Source of the DNA: Lota lota
Lineage: Eukaryota; Chordata; Actinopteri; Gadiformes; Lotidae
Reading direction: 5' to 3'
DNA length: 64,000 nucleotides
Assembly: GCA_026745465.1 (NCBI GenBank)
Contig: JACYXH010000409.1
Coordinates: forward strand, 1,947,001-2,011,000
Within the stretch, counting starts at the first letter, position 1. Every line of letters begins with the position of its first letter. Under the pieces are notes generated by a model. It was not told the origin of the DNA. It did not search any database and saw only the letters and a program-made list of their open reading frames with translations. The position numbers and the translations under genes were made by a program. Shown piece by piece: positions 1 to 50,190 of this stretch.

Positions 1-198
1 TATTTATATGAACTATTCTCTTTATGGGAGAAAATGGAGAAAGCAATGATTTTTATTTAAGAGGCCTGACAGGTCATGTACATACATAGGCTTCTAAAAG
101 AAGTCTATAGAGACAAATTCCTTGTATATTGAAACGCTGTACAGAAACTATTCTCTGCTGGAATAAATGTACATAAGTCCGTTGGATCTCTTTATACA

Positions 199-1224
<1,026 letters not shown>

Positions 1225-1383
1225 AGGGCACCTATTTTACCTCCAGGTGTGATTGTGATTAGCCAACAAACATCTAGGTGGACACTCCCAATTGTGATGT
1301 CACGAAGCCATCGTGAAAGGCAGATTTTGTAATGGCTTGTAATGGCTAATCACACTCACACCTGGTGGTAAAATAGGGGCCCA
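1225..1383. mobile_element. TTAA-flanked MITE with ~40-bp terminal inverted repeats
   Basis: The left end (1227-1266) and the reverse complement of the right end (1343-1382) match at about 37 of 40 positions. The element is flanked by TTAA on both sides (1221-1224 and 1384-1387), the target-site duplication of piggyBac-type transposons. It has no coding capacity, so it is a non-autonomous element. The family name is inferred only from the TSD. Confidence 0.75.
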
Positions 1384-1649
1384 TTAACATCACCACCCTG
1401 TGTCTTAGATGCCGAGGAGCCCAGTAAAAGCCACCTAGGTGGAGTGCGACAGCCACCTAGGTTGCGTGTAGCATGGCCATTGTTACAGTACATTATGTAC
1501 AATACATGCAATGTATGCAACAGTGAGGATGAATGTAATACATTAAGATACTGCATACAGATGATAGAGACAACACTGTGTGCATGTTCTGTCACCTGTG
1601 TAGATTGACAGACTACAGTGTGGAATAATCCATTGTGAGATGTATAGGA

Positions 1650-1704
1650 GGGGGGGGGGGGTCCACAGTTAATCTACCCCTCCTCTTTAAACCCCCCCCC
1701 CCCC
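1650..1704. repeat. Poly-G and poly-C runs facing each other
   Basis: A run of about 12 G (1650-1661) is followed about 30 bases later by a run of about 13 C (1692-1704). The two could pair as a hairpin or form G-quadruplex/i-motif structures. They are also typical assembly trouble spots. Confidence 0.8.
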
Positions 1705-1829
1705 ATCCCTTCCTCATGCACCCCATCTAACACACACCCACCTCCCTCCTCCGCTCACACACTCCCGCCTCCCCCCTCTTGTCATCCTCCTGTCATCTCA
1801 AGGTTAAGGACAGGTAAGAGCGGGGTGAC

Positions 1830-1883
1830 CAGCAAGTCCTGGCGTGCACGCTCACTCATCCACGTGCACGCCAGGACTTGCTG
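1830..1883. repeat. Perfect 21-bp inverted repeat, 12-nt loop
   Basis: Arm 1830-1850 is the exact reverse complement of arm 1863-1883, separated by 12 unpaired bases. The stem is GC-rich and contains GTGCAC palindromes. No transposon ends or TSD are evident. The stem is short for a canonical pre-miRNA. It could be a cruciform-forming site, a foldback element or a hairpin RNA. Confidence 0.9.
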
Positions 1884-1990
1884 TGTAATTCAATTTAATT
1901 ATTTCTCTCTCGCTCGCTCGCTCTCTCTCAGTATTAAATTATCTAGGCAAAATTAGACATTGGCTCGTTGCAGGATCACATTTTTAATTT

Positions 1991-2222
1991 GTGTATGTGT
2001 TTACGTGCATGCACTAGTGTGTTTGCTGCAATGTGTTTGCATGCGTGTGCTAGTGTGTTGGCAGTGTAAGTGTTGTTGTGTATGTGTTTACGTGCATGCA
2101 CTAGTGTGTTTGCTGCAATGTGTTTGCATGCGTGTGCTAGTGTGTTGGCAGTGTAAGTGTTCACATGCATGTACTAGTGTGTTGGCAGTGTAAGTGTTTA
2201 CCTGCATGTACTAGTGTGTTTG
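1991..2222. repeat. Minisatellite, ~87-bp unit
   Basis: Two full units of about 87 bp plus shorter partial units, built from TGTGTTTGC/CATGCACTAGTGTG blocks with alternating purine-pyrimidine character. Frames across it are repeat artefacts. Confidence 0.8.
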
Positions 2223-2431
2223 CGAGAGAGAGAAACAGAAAGAGAGAGAGCTGATGTTCTTCCAGTGAAAGCTCTCTGGACTCCACGTCTCCATGATGTA
2301 GACTCACTGTATACTAAGTGCGTGAATGTGTGTGTGAGAGAAGCAGCAGCTGAAAGGTTACTCAGTCAGCAGTTTGAGAGAGAAGGGCCCTAACAGGGGC
2401 GATCCAGAACTGCTGAGCCAGAGGGAGGGAA

Positions 2432-2451
2432 GGGGGGGGGGGGGGGGGGGG
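2432..2451. repeat. Poly-G tract of 20
   Basis: A 20-base G run follows a GA/GGGA-rich stretch. It is a possible G-quadruplex and a likely sequencing-length artefact point. Confidence 0.9.
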
Positions 2452-3178
2452 ACCAATGTGGTTGCCAGGTGTTAGGACTGAATAGACGGGGGTGTGTGTT
2501 AGATGTACACACACACACGCGCACACACACACGCATACACTATCACAAGCCTGTACAGGTCAATACAAGTTGGTATTGTTCTGTGATCTCCACCCACTGA
2601 CTTATTCACATTGATGGAAACAAATGACACCCACACACACACACATACACACCCCAAAACATGATTACTTGGCACAGTTGGCTTCACGCCTTTGTCGATC
2701 TTTACAAAAACAATGATTGTGTGTGTGCTGCTGGTACATAATGTATATAGTCAGCCCTAACAGACAGTACTACTACAGTACTACAGTAGTACTTCTGCAT
2801 ATATATGTACAGGATGTATCTTGTGGTTCCTTCCAGAATCTCTTCTCATGTGACAAACAAATATAACAATGTGATATTCTATTGGATGTCCTCAAATGTG
2901 TGTATAAGTGTGTGTGTGTGCTAACCACAGTGACCTTTATAAACTGCAGGCCTCATGACCAGCGTCGCAACAAACCGCCCACAGCGATTGGCTGAATAGT
3001 ACTGCTTTCCACATACACACACAGGCCTCGTACAATGACCTATATACAATTTCTTTTGTATAATTTACTTTATATTGTCATTTATCAGAAGTTTTCAGCC
3101 CAAGAGTCATCGTGAATCAGTGTTTCTTCCAGATACCTGTCATAAAGCAGCAGGTGATCAGAGATCATCCTGCTCTCT
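2452..3178. other. Intergenic, nothing recognised
   Basis: The stretch contains short interrupted (CA)n blocks (about 2503-2535 and 2631-2650) and otherwise unique-looking sequence. No exon-like frame with splice signals was recognised. Confidence 0.6.
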
Positions 3179-3500
3179 GAGGCCTACAGGTAAGGGTTAG
3201 GGGGCATCTGGCTCTAGGAGGCCTACAGGTAGGGGTTAGGGAGCATCTGGCTCTAGGAGGCCTACAGGTAGGGGTTAGGGGGCATCTGGCTCTAGGAGGC
3301 CTACAGTTAGGGGTTAGGGGGCATCTGGCTCTAGGAGGCCTACAGGTGGGGGTTAGGGGGCATCTGGCTCTAGGAGGCCTACAGTTAGGGGTTAGGGGGC
3401 ATCTGGCTCTAGGAGGCCTACAGGTAGGGGTTAGGGGGCATCTGGCTCTAGGAGGCCTACAGGCGGGGGTTAGGGGGCATCTTGCTTTAGGACGTCTACA
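3179..3500. repeat. 39-bp minisatellite, ~8 copies
   Basis: About eight near-identical 39-bp units, each containing CTACAGGTAGGGGTTAGG. The unit is a segment of a dispersed element: single copies of the same text occur near 7411-7460 and 40930-40990, so the array is a local amplification of a transposon internal segment. Each unit juxtaposes an acceptor-like CTACAG with a donor-like GTAGGG. Confidence 0.9.
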
Positions 3501-3600
3501 GGTAGACTGTGGACATCGGGGTTCAAACACAGAGCCTTTCAGCTGGGAGGGGAACACCCAGACCACAAGACCAGTGGTTCCTGCCCCTTGGGGTCGAGAC
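3490..3600. mobile_element. Dispersed fish repeat (SINE-like tail), copy 1
   Basis: After the array, the text TCTACAGGTAGACTGTGGACAT leads into a segment resembling a reversed tRNA B-box (GGGGTTCAAACACAGAGCC) and then GAACACCCAGACCAC. The same order recurs at 7361-7540 and 40893-41060. This fits a tRNA-derived SINE or related dispersed repeat. Class assignment is inference. Confidence 0.6.
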
Positions 3601-6600
<3,000 letters not shown>

Positions 6601-6604
6601 TCCA

Positions 6605-6741
6605 CTATGGTTCCAGCCGGAGGTGTGTCGCGACCCGGCACCAGCACACAGAACCTTCAGACAGGTGTGTGGTCGCATCCCACGGCCACACACTGAAATG
6701 GTCTCTTGGGTCCCGAGAGGATACCGCTTCAGAACCCCTGG
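6605..6741. mobile_element. Possible degraded hAT-like MITE fragment
   Basis: Read on the minus strand, the right end runs CAGGGGTTCTGAAG...GGGACCCA. This has the same layout as the terminal region of the hAT-like MITE at 8627 (CAGTGGTTCTCAACTGG...GGGACCCA). No second terminus or TSD could be fixed, so only a fragment is claimed. Confidence 0.35.
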
Positions 6742-6745
6742 TCTA

Positions 6746-7360
6746 AACCAACACTATAGAAGAGTTGAGGGTTGAACACTTTTTTTACCTTTTATACTGT
6801 TCATGTTTCTCTTTTAGTGCAGATAAACACAGAGGATGGGATAGTATTAGTATTGTAGTATTAGTTATTAGTATTAGTATTCTTAATTAAAGACTCAGTG
6901 TGATTAAGGAGTCCATCTTGTGTAATCTTCCCTTCATATCAACTCATTTTGATTATTTTACTGAGGAGCAGACTGATACCAGTCTGATCGGACTTCCTTC
7001 TCAGAGTGTGATTCAACTCTGTTTAAGTTGAGATGAAAGCTGCAGAAGAACATGAAACATTGAGGCATTCTCACACAAATGGCTGATTGGGCATTACACA
7101 CACGATGAGCAGGAGATCAAGATCTTTAAGTGACCATTAAACACGAAGAGTAGGGTTACACCAGAGGAGACGCTCACTTCGCAGACTCACACTCCTCACA
7201 TGAAACCATTTTATTAATGATGTTGTCACTACTCAAATCCTGGAGCATTAAATATCTTCCAGCCCCACCTTTGTATAGAACCGTTCCTTTCTGTTGACTG
7301 TTTACTACTATTACTATTACAAGTACTACTATAACTGCTACTGATATTACTATTCTGTCA
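6746..7360. other. Intergenic, nothing recognised
   Basis: AT-rich sequence with a short TATTAG-type repeat near 6843-6885. No gene or RNA was recognised. Confidence 0.55.
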
Positions 7361-7540
7361 GTAAGCGTTTTTATCCAAAGTGACTTAAGTGAATTCAGAT
7401 ACATGTCGTTAAGGAGCAGGTAGGGTTTGGACTTGTTGCTCACGGATGCCTACAGGTAGACTGTGGACATTGGGGATCAAACCCAGAACCTTTCAGCTAG
7501 GAGCCAGACACCCTGACCATTACACTGGGAGTCAGACAGC
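7361..7540. mobile_element. Dispersed fish repeat, copy 2
   Basis: The copy contains TTTTATCCAAAGTGACTTAA, a sequence typical of a very common teleost dispersed repeat. GGAGCAGGTAGGG, CTACAGGTAGACTGTGGACAT and an AAACCCAGAACCTTTCAGCT segment follow. The order matches the copies at 3490 and 40893. A duplicated GAGTCAGACANCCTGACC motif closes the element. Confidence 0.65.
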
Positions 7541-8404
7541 CTGACCAGTACACTGTCCTACCCCCTTTATGACTTGAGATACTGCGCTTCTCGCTGATAC
7601 TGTAGCAGCCTGGTTCTGATATAATACGATTCAGATAAGATTCCGATTTGTATCAGATGCAATTCTAAAATAAGATCAGATCAATTGCGATCCGATTCCA
7701 ATCCCAATCTAATTCAATTCCGAATCCATTCAGATTCAGTTTCATATTCACTCCTCATTACACATTACTCTGATTAAATTTCCCATTACTTCCGCGCAAA
7801 ACACATGACATCAAACAAAGACTAAACAAAGACGAAACACACAGACCCAGTAAAACTAGAACCAGCATGATGAATAACAACCAGCCCGGAGAGCCCTGTA
7901 GGCAGTGACTGTATATTTGCTCTCTCAGAAAAGGCCTACAGAAGGCCGTCTGTCATCCAGCCCAGCCTGGGTAAGTAGGCTATAGTTGGACTTCATAATA
8001 ACAGACACAAACAAAGGAGAGTCACAAGACTGTGAGACAAGCGGCCGTCTGTGAGTCAACGCGGTGTTCTGAGCTGTTATCTTAGATACACTCTGTGTAC
8101 CGGGTAGCAGGATTCTACTGAGGGCCTTGTTATAGGTCTGTTCTCCTCCTCCAGGACATCCTGACTGCGGCGTGGCAGGGTTATGTCACTGCCCAGCGTG
8201 GAGGTCGGCCGCTGGGACACATCCGACAGGCTGGCCCCCAAAACAAGACCCAGGCTCTCCCAAAAACACTGTTTCATATGGACTGAAAGTGGGTAATCAA
8301 ATGGGTATTAAGGCTGTTATTCGCCCTACAATTTGACATGTTTATAAACCTCTGTCTCACTGTGTTTTGGCTGAACTGTTACATTCATCTTATGGCAAAC
8401 GTGA
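7541..8404. other. Intergenic, nothing recognised
   Basis: It contains a degenerate GATTCNGAT/CAATTC repeat near 7620-7740 and otherwise unique-looking sequence. No gene was recognised. Confidence 0.5.
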
Positions 8405-8580
8405 TTCTATATTTTTATACATAACTATATTATATTATACTGTATTATATTGCACTGTATTATATTAAATTATACTGTACTCTGTTATATTCTGACCTCT
8501 GCTCTATTCTACTGTATTCTATTGTACTGTCCTCTACTATATTATACTGTCCTAGTCTGTTCTACTCTACTCCATTCTAT
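8405..8580. repeat. Degenerate TATTATACTG/TCTACTG repeat
   Basis: Imperfect short-period repeat of TATATTATACTGTATT-type and CTCTACTGTATTCTAT-type words. It resembles the TACTCTACTGTACTG arrays inside abca1 intron 29. Confidence 0.7.
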
Positions 8581-8626
8581 TGCTGAGCTTTTCTTTGCTA
8601 TGTGTTCTGGTATTGATGCTCTAGGC

Positions 8627-8861
8627 CAGTGGTTCTCAACTGGTCTGGCCTTGGGACCCACATTTTCCCATGGTCATTAAGTCGCGACCCACTTTTATAC
8701 AATTCAAACCAAGCAAATTTATTTCTCAAAAAATGGGCTAGGAAACACACATACACAACGTCATCATGACCTTTTTTAAACATAAATAAACAAATAATTC
8801 CATCCCTGCATTCAAAGCACATTTTCTAGTGTTAAAATGACCCACCAGTTGAGAAACACTG
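8627..8861. mobile_element. hAT-like MITE, 235 bp
   Basis: The terminal inverted repeats are CAGTGGTTCTCAACTGG at the left and CCAGTTGAGAAACACTG at the right. They are flanked by 8-bp direct repeats, ctctaggc (8619-8626) and cactaggc (8862-8869), matching at 7 of 8 positions. TIR sequence and 8-bp TSD fit the hAT superfamily. There is no transposase frame, so the element is non-autonomous. Confidence 0.85.
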
Positions 8862-9149
8862 CACTAGGCCATGCATGTACCGACCCAGCGTGCACACACA
8901 ATAGCTAGATGATAAGTAATCACCTGGTAAGAAGACAATAAGGTCAATGCTGCTCTCCTAGCTGTTAAGCTATAGGGTAATCAATGTGTATGTTTAGACC
9001 GTGGGTTATTAAGGTTGCATTAAGGTAAGGCAATAACGTTAGCAATAGTCAGGTATGGATATAGACGGGGAAATGAATAAAGTCGCCATTAATGGCCAAT
9101 CGCAGCCCCAGCATTCTGTCGCCAGGCAGGATCTACAACACACTGACGC

Positions 9150-9345
9150 GGGGCGGCCCCTTTAAGATGTGTTTTGGCTGTGCACGTGCGCTCCATATAT
9201 GGGAGAGGTGGTAAACTGAAGCAGCTCGAGCTCGCTGTGACCGATAGTTACCTTCTCTCAGTCTCTCCTCCTCTCCTCCTTTCCTTATCTCCTCGTCTCC
9301 TCCTCCTCTCCTCCTCTCTATAAAACCCTGGCGGTTGAAAAAAGG
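9150..9345 (+). promoter_or_regulatory. abca1: abca1 core promoter
   Basis: In order the region holds a GC box GGGGCGGCCC (9150-9159), an E-box CACGTG (9183-9188), a perfect CArG-type CCATATATGG (9193-9202), a DR4 nuclear-receptor element (9238-9253), a CT-rich tract and a TATA box TATAAAA (9319-9325). The order E-box, DR4, TATA, then a short non-coding exon matches the mammalian ABCA1 promoter as I know it. This supports control by LXR/RXR (oxysterols) with retinoid input through RXR. The transcription start is inferred about 25-30 bases after the TATA box. Confidence 0.9.
9238..9253 (-). promoter_or_regulatory. abca1: LXR/RXR DR4 element, promoter copy
   Basis: The + strand reads TGACCGATAGTTACCT. 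The mammalian ABCA1 LXRE, as established in the literature, is TGACCGATAGTAACCT, one base different. On the minus strand it is two AGGTCA-like half-sites separated by CTAT (DR4). It sits about 65 bp upstream of the TATA box. Confidence 0.92.
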
Positions 9346-9347
9346 AC

Positions 9348-9473
9348 ACTTCTAAGACCAACAGCTGAGAACAATAGAGGAGATCAAAGTTGCAGTGTAT
9401 CCGTCCGTTATCTTCTATTACGGAGGATTACATTGGATGACATAATCTTGAGTCTGAAGGGGTCCGGAGACAG
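9348..9473 (+). other. abca1: abca1 exon 1 (5' UTR), predicted
   Basis: The exon is bounded by an inferred start about 25 bp downstream of TATAAAA and by a donor, GACAG followed by GTTAGT at 9474. It contains no long reading frame. It should be spliced to the acceptor at 13819, giving a 4.3-kb first intron. The exact start needs transcript data. Confidence 0.75.
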
Positions 9474-9796
9474 GTTAGTAGAATCACTTGATTTACTTTA
9501 TTCCGTTTATTCGTTTTGGGACTTTCTTTGTGTTTACGACATCTGGCATCAGTGGTTTTGTGTGACAGTCCAATGTGACTATTGCAGTGTTGTGTTGTTA
9601 TTATTATAAGTAGTGTTTAGGGCTCTGATGTTGTTCATGTCGGCTGAGAATATCAATATAGAAGTTATTGTGCTCGAAAGTCACCCTGTCTGCGTTCAGC
9701 AAGAAGATTCATTGAACATTGCGAGTTCTGAAGAATGTGAATCAAATGCATCAGAGAGAGGGTTTTAAACAGTTTGAGTCAACTGTCGAAAGGTTG

Positions 9797-9799
<3 letters not shown>

Positions 9800-9847
<48 letters not shown>
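9800..9847. repeat. (GT)n microsatellite, ~48 bp
   Basis: GT run in abca1 intron 1, immediately upstream of the second DR4 element. Confidence 0.97.
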
Positions 9848-9848
<1 letters not shown>

Positions 9849-9875
9849 CGGGGGTCTGGTTGATTGTGGAACATC

Positions 9876-9891
9876 TGACCGATAGTAACCC
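9876..9891 (-). promoter_or_regulatory. abca1: Second LXR/RXR DR4-like element in intron 1
   Basis: TGACCGATAGTAACCC matches the mammalian ABCA1 LXRE (TGACCGATAGTAACCT) at 15 of 16 bases and differs from the promoter copy at two positions. It lies about 0.5 kb downstream of the inferred start, between (GT)n and a 32-base C run. The flanks do not resemble the promoter flanks, so it does not look like a simple tandem duplication. Confidence 0.8.
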
Positions 9892-9893
9892 AG

Positions 9894-9925
<32 letters not shown>
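9894..9925. repeat. Poly-C tract of 32
   Basis: A 32-base C run starts three bases after the second DR4. It could form an i-motif on + and a G-quadruplex on -. A shorter G run lies at about 10064-10079. Confidence 0.95.
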
Positions 9926-9926
<1 letters not shown>

Positions 9927-10979
9927 AACCAGAACAATGAAATATAGCCATACTTTCATTTGATTTGAATGACATCGGTCTTAACGGGCTGAGGATCAGA
10001 CGCAGTCATCTTGTGTGAAAGGAAATTAAAACACAACATTTTGTGTTTCCGTTATTTTGTCTTTGGGGGGGGGGGGGGGTTCATATCAAGTGCGTGCACA
10101 TCGACGGTGGTGAACAGTGGTCGACGGAAGCTGTGAGTGTTTCTACCACGGTGTTTATCCTTCTAAACCTCTCTGATCGCTGCTTTATTCATAGTTTGTC
10201 TGATCAAAGTCTTCTTGTTTCGTTTCATCACATCTCTGTCACGCAATTGTTGAACATCTTCGAAACAACTGGTATCACGTCGATGACACCACTTTCCTTT
10301 TAAACCGAAACGATCAAATTGTAGTTGATAGTCGATCGATTATATTGTTGCGCATATAGTTGAAAAATAATCCTCTTTCTCTGTGTGATGTCGCACGTGA
10401 GCGCCAAAGGAGGGTAAACAAGTGAAGAGCTGCAGCACCGGATCGGGCCGCTAGGGGCGCGTTGCACCATTTGGACCTGCAGCCATGCACTTCAAAGAGA
10501 ATGTTGTTGTTGTTGTTCGTTCGTTCGTGGTTTTAACCAAAAATAGACCTGGATCTCAAATCGATTCGGGAGATTGATTTGAGAGCAAAGGATTTCCACG
10601 ACGTGACCATTTACAATGGTGGTTAATGGTGGACTGAGTACATAAATACATACACATAAATACATTGGCTAAACGTTCATATTCTATTAATTTCAACAGT
10701 TTTTGACAGTGGAATGGCATGGCCACGTTTTGAATGAGGATTTTCATCCTACATTTAATCTGTTTTGTAATTTGTTGAAGAAAGAGGCTGCTGCAGGGTC
10801 AGAAAAACAAGGTGTCGCTGCAGTAGAGATGTCCTTTATTTAAATCTGCTTACCAACCTTCTGTCATGATCATGACGTAATGCAAAGTGAAAAAAAAAAC
10901 GCAATGACTTTTATCAGAAATTGTTTGCAACCAGCACCTAAATATCAGTCCATCTGGGAATGTTCTCTCATTCATACAG

Positions 10980-11138
<159 letters not shown>

Positions 11139-11564
11139 GTGTGTCTGTTTATTGTTTGTGGATCTGGCGATAAAAACTAACAAAAAACATCAGTCAGATA
11201 ATGAAATAAGGTCTAACAAATAAGTCTGTTACTTTAAACCGCAGGAACACATTTCACATCATCATATAATCATATGTTGCTGTGTCACTGAGTGAACATT
11301 AAACAAACAAATAACAATCAGCACATTTTGGTAACATATTTTCCAATTCCATAGTTCAATTCAAACAATGATTGGAGGCCAAAACTGGGTTTTATAAATC
11401 TTTTCTTTTTTAAGGGATTATGAGGTGAACTTCGGTCAGTTTACTGGGGGATTCGTGGAAGTAATGGGTGGTGCTGTGGTGTAGAAGTGTGGTGGTGTGA
11501 TGTTGTGTCAATCAGGAATGACCGCTATGCCAAAGTCCTTAAACACAAATACTGAGTCAAACAG

Positions 11565-11905
11565 TGGCAAACATGGACACACAACCCCAACACACAGATG
11601 GACACAAACACAAAATCCTAGCGCACAACAATGGACACACACACACACCCCTAACACACACAACCCTAACACACAAATATGGACACACACACAACTCTAA
11701 CACACAGATGGACACACACAACACAAACAGACACAGATGGACACACACACAACACTAACTGACACAGAGGGACACACAGACACAACCCTGACACACACAA
11801 CACTAACACACAAATATACCCACTAGCCCAACTATAGGAACATAAACTACCAATCCTAAAGCACGCACACACAGATTTACACAAACACACAACCCTAAGA
11901 CACAC
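11565..11905. repeat. CA-rich minisatellite (ACACACAACCCTAAC)
   Basis: Degenerate units of GGACACACACACAACNCTAACACACA of about 25-30 bp. Open frames on both strands here are Thr-His or Cys-Val artefacts. Confidence 0.85.
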
Positions 11906-12117
11906 AACCCTAATCTGCGCTGGACAACAGTCTGACAGTTAGTGGTACAACTCTGTGTCTCTTCAACCCTGTCCGTGATCACACAGCCCAGCATGGAGGC
12001 TTAACGCTGGAGACAGAAGGACAGAGACTTGTACAGCACACTCAAAATGTCCGCCAACAACCACCACAGGGGAAACTAAACACACGCAGTTGGCAGCACA
12101 CACATTTGAATAAACAC

Positions 12118-12440
12118 AACCATCTCTAACCCAACCCTAACATAACCGTCTCTAACCTAACCCACCCCTGAACGCTTAACATCACTGTCTCTAACCTTAA
12201 TTCCTAAACTTAACCATCTCTAGCCCCATACCTATACTTAACCATCTCTAAACTAACCTAAACCTAACCATCTCTAACGTCATACCTAAATGTAACCATG
12301 TCTATCCCAAAACCTAATTTCTACCATCTCTAACCCATAACCTAAACTTTACTACCTCTAACCCATAACTTAAACTTAACCGTCTCTGCCCTAATATCAA
12401 AACAGTACCATCTCAAACTTAATACCTAAACTTAAAGGTA
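12118..12440. repeat. Telomere-like degenerate array (CATCTCTAACC/CCTAAACTTAAC)
   Basis: About a dozen degenerate units of roughly 28 bp built on AACCATCTCTAACCCATAACC. It resembles degenerate CCCTAA sequence but is too diverged to be a telomere. The sequence is intronic. Confidence 0.8.
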
Positions 12441-13217
12441 CAATATGTAACAATGAAACCAAATGTGTCTCCGGCCCCTCCTCCCCAGACTCATAGCTCA
12501 CGCGGGTTGCCAGGTGGAGGATACGAGCGCAAATATTCTATTTAGACAATAACAAGCGACGACGAGTCCTTCACTGTAAGCTAACGTACACAAGAATGGA
12601 ATCTACCCGAGAATTATCATGCCGGGTAGAATCCAGTACAATCTTACTTGATCCAGTTTGTTTGCTTGCTTCCATGTTGGCCGCATGCTGTGTTTGTGTG
12701 CCAATTTGTTTCATATCTGGCAACCCTGGGTTCTCTGAGAACAGTGAATCATAATGCACAGGCCAAAACAAGAACAAACGTTCAGACAATTAACAGACAT
12801 TTCAAAGAGAACATACTTGCTGTAGCATTGTTGTCGGAGTAGCCATTAGTATGTTTCCTAAATCTCTAATGACATATTATGGTAATTGTATGATTGAGGA
12901 CAGTACATTTGTTACACATAGCTCCTTCAACTATCTCTAACCTAACACCTAAATTTAACCGAACTTACTGAATCTCAATCCAAACCAAACATCAAAACCA
13001 TTGTGGTGAAAGGGATTCAAACCACTATATGCTGTACTGCTACACCACCAAACGCTTTATAAAGACATTTGGTCCGCAGGCATTTATAATGCTTATTTAT
13101 AATGTTGAAATATCAGCAGATCCTAGGGAACCGTGTCCCTATAGTGACTCCACCCCATCGTGCCCACATTATGAACTCTGACCTTTGGACCTGTGATAAA
13201 GCTAACAGTGAATGAGG

Positions 13218-13510
13218 AGGGGGTATAGCTACGTCTAGTTGATCCAGAGGTGATAGTGCTACGTCTAGTTAGGCTAGAGGCGGGTATAGCTACATCTAGT
13301 TAAGCGAGAGGGGTATAGTTACGTCTAGTTCATCTGGAGGGGGTATAGCTACGTCTAGTTAAGCGAGAGGGGAATAGTTACGTCTAGTTCATCTGGAGGG
13401 GGTATAGCTACGTCTAGCTAAGCGAGAGGGGAATAGTTACTTCTAGTTCATCTGGAGGGGGCATAGCTACGTCTAGTTAAGCTAGAGGGGCTGTAGCTCC
13501 ATCTAGTTAG
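13218..13510. repeat. ~28-bp minisatellite just upstream of abca1 exon 2
   Basis: About ten units of GGGTATAGCTACGTCTAGTT followed alternately by AAGCGAGAG or CATCTGGAG, giving a higher-order dimer of about 57 bp. It lies some 300 bp before the exon 2 acceptor. Confidence 0.88.
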
Positions 13511-13861
13511 TCTAGTTCTCCGTCTCTCAGCGACGGTGTCCCGGGTCCAGCACTGTTTTGGACGGTTTTCCTCTTCTCTGTAGGTGTGTTTGTTCTGCTC
13601 CGTTGTCTAGGGTTGATGTTGATGATGGCGATGACGTTTTGACATCACACAGTACAGTAGTGTACATGTTATAGACATGTTAGTAGTATAGTAGCAGCAT
13701 TATTAGCCCTGTATCGTCTTCTCTGTCGTCGGCAAACTAGACGGCTGATGTTCTCTGTTTTGTCTGTCTCTCTCTCTCTCTCTCTCTATCTATCTTTCTC
13801 TCTGTCTCTCTCTCTCTAGTAAGGAACTGAGCACGCTCAGTAGGCCAGAGTAGCGGACAAC

Positions 13862-46076
<32,215 letters not shown>

Positions 46077-46598
46077 TGCCGCGCTCCACCAGCAGGGGGG
46101 GAGGGTTGAACCCTCCCCCCAGCATCAAGGACCACTGGACTAGGAGGGGCCAAAGGCCACCTCGCGTTTTTTTAACAAAATGTTATTTCAGAATGTTTTG
46201 TGCATTTTTTTTATACATCTCAAAATTCACGGTGGAGCTGTGGGCTGACGCACGGCCTCCGGAAGATGAGGCGGCGGCCCCAGACACCAAAGGGACTCAG
46301 TGCAAATCAGTAAGCTAAGCTCCTGGGGCCCTGGAGGACACCGTAATGGAGGAGGACGGGGCGTCTCCCGGAGCAGGCCCAGAGACTTAAACAACGGGAC
46401 GGAACACGGATGGATAATGGGGGGGGGAGGGGGGGGGGTTGACAGAGTGGTACCCCTGGAGAACACGCGGGGGGTGGAGGAAACAATGGTGTGGCTGCGT
46501 TCTGGCGACCACTAGGCAGTAGACCTGCCGCTAGCTGGCAGCTAGAGGTTGTTGGTTCCAACACTTGATGGTTAATAGAGTTGATTATCCTTAGCTAC

Positions 46599-46600
<2 letters not shown>

Positions 46601-46678
<78 letters not shown>
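46601..46678. repeat. (GT)n microsatellite in the abca1 3' region
   Basis: Pure GT run. Confidence 0.97.
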
Positions 46679-46680
<2 letters not shown>

Positions 46681-47070
46681 CATGAAATGACAACACTGTA
46701 CTGTACAACTACAACGTACTACAACAACATCCTCATCAACAACTGGACAAAGATCAATCAAACTTAAAGAATGTTCCAACTGCCAACTGATCAGATCATC
46801 ATCATCATCACTGATCATCAGGCTGATCAATTAAGGACACATAGATTGATTGGTTTTATTAATCAGGGTCTACTTTCTTGCTCGGCTCATCTTCGTTACC
46901 TAGCACGGCTGTTTTTTATAATGAAATCCATAAAATGGATGAAAACCTGTTCTTTCCTGTTGATTTAAAGTAATGTAACCTAGAACTCATTGGATTAGTT
47001 TAGTTCACTTTTGTATTGCATTGAAAAAAGGGACATTGTGCGTCAACGAGGCTAATGTAAGACTATGGTG

Positions 47071-50190
<3,120 letters not shown>

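Noticed and set aside
10448-10461. Second CTCF site (GCCGCTAGGGGCGC)
   Set aside because: It lacks one G of the core, so the match is weak.
12118-12440. Telomere repeat
   Set aside because: The CCTAAC-like units are too degenerate and too long in period. The sequence is intronic, as are the GGGTTAG patches at 15730 and 29200.
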